A stretch of DNA of 64,000 bases from PHAA01 sp022706565. GTDB lineage: Bacteria; Bacillota; Syntrophomonadia; Syntrophomonadales; Syntrophomonadaceae. The translations under genes were made by a program, and so were the position numbers. The notes below the pieces were generated by a model. The model was not told the DNA's origin and did no database searches. It saw only the letters and a list, made by a program, of their open reading frames with translations. The stretch spans positions 248,001-312,000 of the forward strand of contig JAXGLD010000003.1 in assembly GCA_040769385.1 (NCBI GenBank), given 5' to 3'. Of the stretch, positions 57,517 to 64,000 are shown piece after piece. Each line of letters begins with the position of its first letter. Within the stretch, counting starts at the first letter, position 1.

Positions 57517-59997
57517 ATGGAATTATTAGCCCCAGCCGGCAGCTGGGAGGCTTTGCTGGCAGCAGTAAACAATGGCGCCGATGCGGTTTACCTGGGCGGT
57601 CCCAGATTCAGCGCCCGTCAAGGGGCCCCCAATTTCGACCGACCCCGGATGGAGCAAGCGGTTCGCTACGCACACGGCCATGGGTGCAAGGTTTATGTTA
57701 CGGTCAATACTCTGATCGGTAATCAGGAATTCTCAGCGGGGTTGGATTACTTGTTCGAACTTGCCAGTCTAGGCGCCGATGCAGTCATTGTCCAGGATAT
57801 GGGATTGCTCCACGCGGCTCGCTCCCTTCTGCCCAGCCTGCCCATCCATGCCAGCACCCAGATGACCATCCATAACCAGGCTGGAGCGGCTTTTCTGAAT
57901 GCGCATGGGGTGGACCGGATTGTGTTGGCCCGGGAGTTGTCAGCCAGTGAAATCAAGACTATTCATGATGAGGTCCCGGGAGTACAGCTGGAGGTTTTCG
58001 TGCACGGAGCGCTTTGTTTCAGTTATTCCGGGCAATGTCTGATGAGCAGCCTGATTGGCGGAAGGAGCGGCAACCGGGGACGGTGTGCCCAACCCTGTCG
58101 GTTACCTTATCATTTATACCGTGACGGCCGACCAGCTGATTCCGTTGACCGGGGCCAGTTTTGGCTGAGCCCAGCCGACCTTTGCCTCATTGATTATTTG
58201 CCCACTTTAGCTGCGGCAGGGGTAACGGCCCTTAAGATAGAGGGACGCATGCGACGCCCCGAGTATGTGGCAGTGGTCACCAATGCTTACCGGGAGGTAC
58301 TTGACCATCTGCAGGAAGAGCCTGGATACATGCCTGCCCGCGAGATTAAGGAGCGATTGTTGGGAATATTCAACCGTCGTTTCACGACTGGCTATGTAGC
58401 TGCTAATGACGACCATCTGATGAGCATCGAATCCCCTAAGAACAGGGGAGTGCTGGTAGGGCGGGTGGAGGAACAAGATAAATCCCTGCTTACCCGGATT
58501 CGGCTTGAAGCTGCGGTCCGCTTGGGTGACGGTTTGGCGATATGGACCAGTCCGCAGCAGATCCAAGGAGTGTTGCTCCGGGAAATGAAGGTGGGGGGCG
58601 TTAAGGTAACCGAGGCTCATACCGGACAGGTAATGGAAATAAAGCTGGATGGACCTGCCTTTCCCTCCAATCCGGTATTCAAGACTCATGATGAAAGTCT
58701 GCTGGGTGAAGCCCGGCAATCCATAAGCAGCCAACCCGCTCCCAGGATACCGGTCGATGCGGAAGTAACGCTGGCGCCGGGACGAAGGATGCAGCTGGTG
58801 CTGCAGACCCAAAGCCATCGGGTAACAGCTGACACCCGACAAGTGCTCCAGCCAGCCGAGAAACAGCCTTTGACGGAGGCGGTGTTAAGACAGAAAATCG
58901 GCCGCCTGGGTGACTCCCCGTTTGTGCTGAGAGATTTGAAGGTAACCGGCGAGGAATGCGACCTTACCGTCCCCTTCAGTGATATCAATGATGTTCGCCG
59001 CCGGGCAGCGGCCTTATTGCAGGCAGCATTGCAGCCAGAGAACCCTCATCCAACCAGCCGGGAGGAGTTCAGGTGGAGCAGGGATGCTTTTCTATTGAGG
59101 ACTCCCAGCTCGCCCAGGCGGGCCTCCCGGACCCAGCTGGCGGCAGCGGTCAGTACCCTGGAAATGGCTGCCCAGGCTCTGAGCAATGGGGCGGACCTGG
59201 TCTACCTGAATATCAATGGATTGGGAAGTCATCAGCGCCTGGACCAGAAACGCCTGAGCCGGTTCATTGCGGGACTGGGAAGTGATGCGGAAAGAATTGT
59301 GCCAATGATGCCACGCATCCATAAACTGGGGGACAAGTTCGACTATCATGCCCAGGTGGGCGACGGTTTTACCAGAGTTATGGTCTCCAGCTGGGCGGAT
59401 TTAAGCTGGGCAGTAGATAAGGCATTCTTGATTCATACCGATTATAATATGAATGTATTCAATTCTTATACGTTACGCTTCCTGGCAGACCAAGGGGCGG
59501 AGTGCATATGCCTGTCCCCGGAACTGACCTATAAACAGCTGACCGAATTCGGCGGCTTAAGTCAGGCCGAGCTGCTGGTGCACGGGGAATTGCCCCTTAT
59601 GCAGTCCCAGTATTGTCTGATTGGACAGACCCGGGCGCCGGGAATTCCGACTTGCTCCCTGCCTTGCTGGTCCGGGGATTATTCATTGCAGGACAAACAC
59701 GGATACGTTTTTCCCCTGGAGACTGACAGCGACTGCCGGCAATATGTTTTCAATTCCCGCGCCTTATGCCTGATGGAGGATTTGGACCGCATACTGGCCC
59801 TGCAGCCGGCCAGCATAAGGATTGAAGCAATCCGACCCGGTACGGAGCGATTGGGATCTATAGTGCGTCTTTACCGGGAAGCGATAGACCAAATCGCGAC
59901 CGGCGGCCGGCCGGAATTAGAGCGGTATCAGGACCAACTGGCAGAGATCAGCGGGGTAGGCTTCACCAAAGGACATTATTATCGCGGGGTATTATGA
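57517..59997 (+). CDS. U32-family peptidase, long type with DUF3656 (RlhA-like)
   Basis: An 826-residue protein. The N-terminal 300 residues form the U32 barrel: MELLAPAGSWEALLAAV at the start, and the signature VFVHGALCFSYSGQCLMSS followed by GNRGRCAQPCRLPY, which together provide Cys ligands of an iron-sulphur site. A central collagenase-like domain (DUF3656-type) and a C-terminal U32-like repeat complete the long form. In E. coli the long family member RlhA takes part in 23S rRNA hydroxylation, so a true peptidase activity is not assured. It overlaps mutS2 by four bases. Confidence 0.9.
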   Translation: MELLAPAGSWEALLAAVNNGADAVYLGGPRFSARQGAPNFDRPRMEQAVRYAHGHGCKVYVTVNTLIGNQEFSAGLDYLFELASLGADAVIVQDMGLLHAARSLLPSLPIHASTQMTIHNQAGAAFLNAHGVDRIVLARELSASEIKTIHDEVPGVQLEVFVHGALCFSYSGQCLMSSLIGGRSGNRGRCAQPCRLPYHLYRDGRPADSVDRGQFWLSPADLCLIDYLPTLAAAGVTALKIEGRMRRPEYVAVVTNAYREVLDHLQEEPGYMPAREIKERLLGIFNRRFTTGYVAANDDHLMSIESPKNRGVLVGRVEEQDKSLLTRIRLEAAVRLGDGLAIWTSPQQIQGVLLREMKVGGVKVTEAHTGQVMEIKLDGPAFPSNPVFKTHDESLLGEARQSISSQPAPRIPVDAEVTLAPGRRMQLVLQTQSHRVTADTRQVLQPAEKQPLTEAVLRQKIGRLGDSPFVLRDLKVTGEECDLTVPFSDINDVRRRAAALLQAALQPENPHPTSREEFRWSRDAFLLRTPSSPRRASRTQLAAAVSTLEMAAQALSNGADLVYLNINGLGSHQRLDQKRLSRFIAGLGSDAERIVPMMPRIHKLGDKFDYHAQVGDGFTRVMVSSWADLSWAVDKAFLIHTDYNMNVFNSYTLRFLADQGAECICLSPELTYKQLTEFGGLSQAELLVHGELPLMQSQYCLIGQTRAPGIPTCSLPCWSGDYSLQDKHGYVFPLETDSDCRQYVFNSRALCLMEDLDRILALQPASIRIEAIRPGTERLGSIVRLYREAIDQIATGGRPELERYQDQLAEISGVGFTKGHYYRGVL

Positions 59998-62333
59998 TGA
60001 TTGACAAAGCGACGTTGGAGAAACTGGAATTCGATAAAATACAACAGCAACTGGCCGCCCGCGCCTATTTCGAAGGCGGTCGGATCCTGGCCTTGGAATT
60101 ACAGCCGATGGATAGCCTGGCCGAGGTGAATGATGCCCTGGACTTGACCGAGGAGGCCATGGAGATCATTCGCTTTGGGGAACCAGCTTTTCTGCAATTG
60201 GTTACGCCAGTGCAAAAACACTTGGGCAAGGCAGGCATGGGAGGAGTTCTGGCGGGTCCGGATTTGCTGGCGGTGTACTACCTGGCGAGGGCGGTTCGCC
60301 TGGCAATAAGGTATATCGGCAGCTCCAAGGCGGCCAAGCTGAAAGAAACAACTGCCGGAATGAGGAGCTATTCGGAACTGGAAAGACAGATCCAGGCGGC
60401 TATTGATGAAGAGGGTATTATTCGTGATGATGCCACCCCGGAACTGAAGAGTATCAGGCGCCAGATCGATACCGCCCGGCAGCGGATCAAAGAATATCTG
60501 CAGCATTTTATCCGTTCCAGCAATAACCAGGCCTTGCTCCAGGATGCTTTGATAACGGAGCGCTCGGGCCGCTATGTAGTCCCGGTCAAACAGGAATACC
60601 GTAATGAGGTCAAAGGTATCGTACATGACGAGTCGGCGAGCGGTGCGACCCTGTTTATCGAACCCCTGCCGGTGGTGGAGCAAAACAACCGCATCCGCAG
60701 CCTGCAGATAGAGGAGAAACGTGAGGAGGAGCGTATTCTCCGTATGCTCAGTTCTGCAGTAGCGGATTCCGCTGCAGACTTGGCCCGGGATTATCAGATG
60801 ATGTGCCAGTTGGATCTGCTTTTTGCCCGAGCGTTTTTAGCTTATGACATGGAGGCCTTTCGCCCCGTTGTCAATGATCGTGGGCGGATCGATATCAGCC
60901 GGGCTAAGCACCCCCTGTTGGGAGAACAAGCGGTCCCCATCAACGTGAGCCTTGGAGAGCGATTCGATATCTTGGTTATTACTGGCCCCAATACCGGGGG
61001 GAAAACGGTGGTGCTGAAAACCATCGGCTTGCTAACCGTAATGGCCATGAGCGGACTCTTTATTCCCACCCGGGAAAAAAGCCAGATCTCGGTATTTAAA
61101 AAGATCTATGCTGATATCGGCGACGAACAGAGCATAGAACAATCCCTGAGCACCTTCTCCTCCCATCTGAAAAACATCATTCGCATATTGGGCGAGGCTG
61201 ATTCCAATACCCTGGTTTTGCTCGATGAATTGGGAGCGGGCACCGATCCGGTAGAAGGGGCTGCTCTGGCCCGGGCCATATTGGAGGATTTGAAGAACAA
61301 GGGTGCCCGGGTAGTGGTGACCACCCATCAGAGTGAGTTGAAGACATTTGCCTACCAAAACGATCGGGTGGAAAATGCCTGCGTGGAATTCGACCCGTTG
61401 ACCCTGAGCCCCACCTATGAATTGAGCATTGGCACCCCTGGCCAGAGTAATGCTTTTGAGATTGCCGCCCGTTTGGGCTTAGATCGATCCCTGGTGGATA
61501 AGGCCAGGGAATTCGTCCCCGAGCGGGATGCCGAGATCGGCAATATGATCCGGCAGCTGAAAGAGAGTCGTTACCTGTATGAGACGGGTCAACGGGAACT
61601 GGAGACTTCCCGCCGCCAGCTAAATCTCGAACGAGAGGCCCTGGAGACAGAAAGAAACAGCTTCAATGAGGAGCGGAATGCTATCCGTGATCGGGCCAAA
61701 TTGGAGGCAGACCAGTATGTAAGCCGAATCAAACGGGAAGCCAATGAGGCCATCGAGGAAATAAAGGAGCTGCTCAAACAACGGGAACAGCCTCCCAAAT
61801 GGCACGAACTGGACCAGAAAAGCCGAAAACTTAAGAATCTTACCCTGGGAATGCCGGAGCCCGAGGTTCAACCGGGCAACACTGATTTCAGCCCCGGCGA
61901 TTATGTCCTGGTACGCAGTGTCAACCAGACTGGCCAGGTATTGGAGGGCCCCAATGCGCAGGGTGAAGTGGCTGTCCAGATCGGGGGCATCCGGTTAACG
62001 GTGCAAAAGGAACAGCTGACCCGCCAAAAACCCAAGAAATTAAAAAATGTGATTGAACGCACCCACACATTTCTGGAAAAGGCGCAGCATATCTCCCCGG
62101 AAATAGACCTACGGGGTAAATACGCCGAGGATGCCATAACGGAATTGGACAAATACCTGGAGGATGCCAACCTGGCTGGTCTGGACCGGGTCCGGGTTAT
62201 ACACGGCAAGGGGACGGGAGCGCTGCGTCTGGCGGTTCGGGAATACCTGCAGGGTCACCGCCTGGTGCGGGAATTCCGGGATGGTATGCGCCAGGAAGGC
62301 GGCTATGGAGTTACGGTGATTGAATTTAAGTAA
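59994..62333 (+). CDS. mutS2: MutS2 (ribosome-rescue/recombination ATPase with Smr domain)
   Basis: A 779-residue MutS2. The core and clamp (residues 1-320) lack the mismatch-binding domain I of MutS. The ATPase has Walker A ITGPNTGGKTVVLKT, a Walker B LVLLDELGAGTDPVEGAAL and a THQSELK. A long coiled coil (residues 520-610) precedes a KOW-like part and the C-terminal Smr endonuclease-type domain (DLRGKYAEDAITELDKYL, IHGKGTGALR). In Bacillus it splits collided ribosomes. It begins inside the stop of the U32 gene (ATGA overlap), indicating co-translation. Confidence 0.95.
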   Translation: MMIDKATLEKLEFDKIQQQLAARAYFEGGRILALELQPMDSLAEVNDALDLTEEAMEIIRFGEPAFLQLVTPVQKHLGKAGMGGVLAGPDLLAVYYLARAVRLAIRYIGSSKAAKLKETTAGMRSYSELERQIQAAIDEEGIIRDDATPELKSIRRQIDTARQRIKEYLQHFIRSSNNQALLQDALITERSGRYVVPVKQEYRNEVKGIVHDESASGATLFIEPLPVVEQNNRIRSLQIEEKREEERILRMLSSAVADSAADLARDYQMMCQLDLLFARAFLAYDMEAFRPVVNDRGRIDISRAKHPLLGEQAVPINVSLGERFDILVITGPNTGGKTVVLKTIGLLTVMAMSGLFIPTREKSQISVFKKIYADIGDEQSIEQSLSTFSSHLKNIIRILGEADSNTLVLLDELGAGTDPVEGAALARAILEDLKNKGARVVVTTHQSELKTFAYQNDRVENACVEFDPLTLSPTYELSIGTPGQSNAFEIAARLGLDRSLVDKAREFVPERDAEIGNMIRQLKESRYLYETGQRELETSRRQLNLEREALETERNSFNEERNAIRDRAKLEADQYVSRIKREANEAIEEIKELLKQREQPPKWHELDQKSRKLKNLTLGMPEPEVQPGNTDFSPGDYVLVRSVNQTGQVLEGPNAQGEVAVQIGGIRLTVQKEQLTRQKPKKLKNVIERTHTFLEKAQHISPEIDLRGKYAEDAITELDKYLEDANLAGLDRVRVIHGKGTGALRLAVREYLQGHRLVREFRDGMRQEGGYGVTVIEFK

Positions 62334-62349
62334 AACCTGCATACAGACA

Positions 62350-62396
62350 GAGCGCACCCAAGACATATAAACAAGTCCGGGTGCGCTTTTGTTTTA
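62350..62396 (+). terminator. Intrinsic terminator after mutS2
   Basis: AGCGCACCC pairs with GGGTGCGCT around a 19-base loop and is followed by TTTGTTTT. The converging PBP gene ends just beyond it. Confidence 0.85.
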
Positions 62397-62402
62397 CTGC
62401 AA

Positions 62403-64000
62403 TTATCGCTGGTGAGAGTCAATCGGACAAGACGGCAGGCTCTGTCCGACCGGCAAGACGATCTCATAGACATATTTTGCGGAACACCCTGGTCGAGCCA
62501 GGTAGAGTTTGCCCTGGTTGCGCGGATCAGTGCATATTTTTGCCACATTGGTAGTAGGCTTGGCCGGCACCTCGCTGGTATGAATCGGGCAAGACTCAGT
62601 AGGGATAATGGTGCTCGGTCTGCCATCAGTGTCAACCTCGACTCTGTTAATGCCGATCGGGTCAGGGCAGTACTGGGTGGCTCTCAATCCGGTCTGCCGG
62701 CAGATATTAATAGTATGACTACTGCTGCACACCTCGGTTGGAGCCTTGCTCTTCAGACTGTATTCGGTCACCGCCGGACACAAGTAGCCAGGTTTCTGCC
62801 CGCTTTGGCTGCAGACCGTGACCTTTTCGATTCCGGCCGGCATTGGCCAGCTACCGGCACTCACTCCCTGATGGGCTTTTTGCATCATGGCTTTGAACAA
62901 TAAGGCTGGCGCCCCGCCCCCGGCTACATTGACCATTTTATACTTCTGCTCATCGAATCCCATCCACACCGCAGCTGCAAAGCGAGGAGTGACACCACAG
63001 AACCAAATGTCGGTAAACTCCTCGCTGGTACCGGTTTTACCAGCTGTGGGTACATTGGGCACCTTGGCACGGGTGCCGGTCCCGGATTCGACCACCGTCT
63101 GCAGCATGTTGTTCATTAGCCAGGCGGTTTCCGGACTCATTACCCGTTGACCGTTGGGCTGGTACTCATAGATAGTGACCCCGCTCATATTCTCAATTTT
63201 ATTTATGAAATGAGGCTGATGGAAAATGCCGCCGTTGCTGAATACAGCGTAAGCCCCCGCCATCTGTACGGGCGTGACCCCTTTGGTCAATCCGCCCAAT
63301 CCCAGCGCGGCCAGGTTAAGGTCGTTGGTACCCGGGGTGTCAATAAGGGACAAGCCAAGTGCCCGGCCCATGTCGAAGCCATATCTGGTGCCAAGTTTGT
63401 CCTCCATTTGTACAGCAAAGGTATTGACTGATAACTTTACCGCTGTGCGCATGGTGATATAGCCCCGGTATACACCGTCATAATTGGCTGGTTTCCACAC
63501 CCCATTGGCGGTATTGTAAGAAACCGGTGCATCATTGAAAGACGTATAAGGCATATAACCCTGTTCAAGGGCGGGCGCGTATACAGTCAGTGGCTTGATC
63601 GATGAACCCGGTTGGCGATAGGCGCTGGTGGCCCGGTTGAATCCGCGCACCTGTTCATATTTACGTCCCCCCATAATGGCCAACACGCCGCCGTTGCTGC
63701 TGTCCACCAGCGCCATACCCACCTGTACCTGCGGGCCGTTCTTGATACCGCTGGGGAAATTGGAGGCTTTTTCAAAGTACTCCTCGGCATGATCTTGCAG
63801 GGCTGGGTTGAGATTGGTATAAATCCTCAGCCCGGCGGTATAGATAACACTGTCGTTGCCCCCGAAATCCTTATTTTGGGACAATATAGCGGCAGCCTCG
63901 TCAATGACCGCATCAGTGTAAAAACCATGGCTGGTGATGACATCTTTGGTCTGGGCCAGGACGATCGGATGCTCGTAGGCTTGATCAGCCTGGTCGGAAT
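62403..64000 (-). CDS. Class A penicillin-binding protein, C-terminal part
   Basis: The frame runs beyond the window on the minus strand; about 532 codons of the C-terminal part are visible. It contains the transpeptidase domain of a bifunctional PBP1A-like enzyme: the active serine in RQPGSSIKPLTVYAP (SxxK), SVNTFAVQ (SxN) and AGKTGTSEEF (KTG). The transglycosylase domain must lie outside. After the KTG motif a cysteine-rich tail follows with nine Cys in about 130 residues (SGQKPGYLCP, TGLRATQYCPD, RPGCSAKYV), a feature of some Clostridia PBPs. It builds and cross-links peptidoglycan outside the membrane. Confidence 0.93.
   Translation of the reverse strand, partial: SDQADQAYEHPIVLAQTKDVITSHGFYTDAVIDEAAAILSQNKDFGGNDSVIYTAGLRIYTNLNPALQDHAEEYFEKASNFPSGIKNGPQVQVGMALVDSSNGGVLAIMGGRKYEQVRGFNRATSAYRQPGSSIKPLTVYAPALEQGYMPYTSFNDAPVSYNTANGVWKPANYDGVYRGYITMRTAVKLSVNTFAVQMEDKLGTRYGFDMGRALGLSLIDTPGTNDLNLAALGLGGLTKGVTPVQMAGAYAVFSNGGIFHQPHFINKIENMSGVTIYEYQPNGQRVMSPETAWLMNNMLQTVVESGTGTRAKVPNVPTAGKTGTSEEFTDIWFCGVTPRFAAAVWMGFDEQKYKMVNVAGGGAPALLFKAMMQKAHQGVSAGSWPMPAGIEKVTVCSQSGQKPGYLCPAVTEYSLKSKAPTEVCSSSHTINICRQTGLRATQYCPDPIGINRVEVDTDGRPSTIIPTESCPIHTSEVPAKPTTNVAKICTDPRNQGKLYLARPGCSAKYVYEIVLPVGQSLPSCPIDSHQR

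Overview
The window looks like a piece of chromosome from an anaerobic, endospore-forming Clostridia-type bacterium, most plausibly a relative of the Syntrophomonas group. That placement is inferred from gene content and protein style, not from a search. Supporting signs are spoIVA next to gpsA, ytxC next to thrS, two polysaccharide deacetylases (one PdaB-like), T-box leaders, a monomeric-looking [FeFe] hydrogenase, a tungsten-type aldehyde oxidoreductase operon, intrinsic terminators after most transcription units and strong AGGAGG-type ribosome binding sites. No insertion sequence, prophage, CRISPR array or rRNA is visible. Almost everything reads as core chromosome.

Layout. 1-5080: end of gpsA, spoIVA, then hom-lysC (aspartate family amino acids). 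5100-6700: CarD-like regulator behind a structured leader, UspA, tRNA-Pro. 6750-12600: MBL-fold and DUF2726 genes, thrC, apgM, a tRNA group (Asp-Phe-Gly, then Cys) and a nitroreductase. 12700-16400: tRNA-Leu, a decayed acyltransferase, an orphan GH130 enzyme, a Ca2+/H+ antiporter and a conserved protein of unknown function. 16600-18450: [FeFe] hydrogenase with its own promoter and operator-like palindrome. 18490-23700 (minus strand): aromatic block aroA-aroB, then a phenylalanine-type T-box leader followed by aroF-pheA, then a tautomerase. 23790-27170: nitrate/sulfonate/taurine-type ABC transporter and an EamA exporter. 27250-32400: small unknown genes, spore-type deacetylases, tRNA-Val, small membrane and coiled-coil proteins.

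32670-44390 is a translation block: ytxC, thrS, infC (AUU start behind an attenuator)-rpmI-rplT, a SpoU-type rRNA methyltransferase, a YqzL-like microprotein, a Phe T-box, pheS and a pheT that lacks the usual EMAP/OB tRNA-binding domain, followed by a secreted protein and a uridine-kinase-like protein. 44390-50260 is a polyphosphate block: SixA-like phosphatase, ppk1 and two divergent Ppx/GppA-HD proteins, one with a damaged phosphate-binding motif. 50410-54630 is a compact operon whose parts match the AorABC type of tungsten aldehyde oxidoreductase (catalytic AOR, four-cluster ferredoxin, FAD/NAD subunit) plus a second four-cluster ferredoxin, with a 20-bp palindrome in front. 54760-62330 holds zapA, polX, a DUF421 protein, a long U32 peptidase and mutS2. 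The window ends inside a class A penicillin-binding protein.

How the parts connect: two separate Phe-specific T-boxes (in front of aroF-pheA and in front of pheST) would let uncharged tRNA-Phe switch on both synthesis and charging of phenylalanine. The hydrogenase and the Aor-type operon fit a redox economy based on ferredoxin, NADH, H2 and organic acids. The most unusual items are the two-ferredoxin Aor operon, the EMAP-less PheT, the doubled antiterminator module in the aroF leader, the PolX with a degenerate polymerase domain, the terminator hairpin that hides a Shine-Dalgarno sequence downstream of pheT, and the active/degenerate pair of Ppx/GppA-HD proteins.
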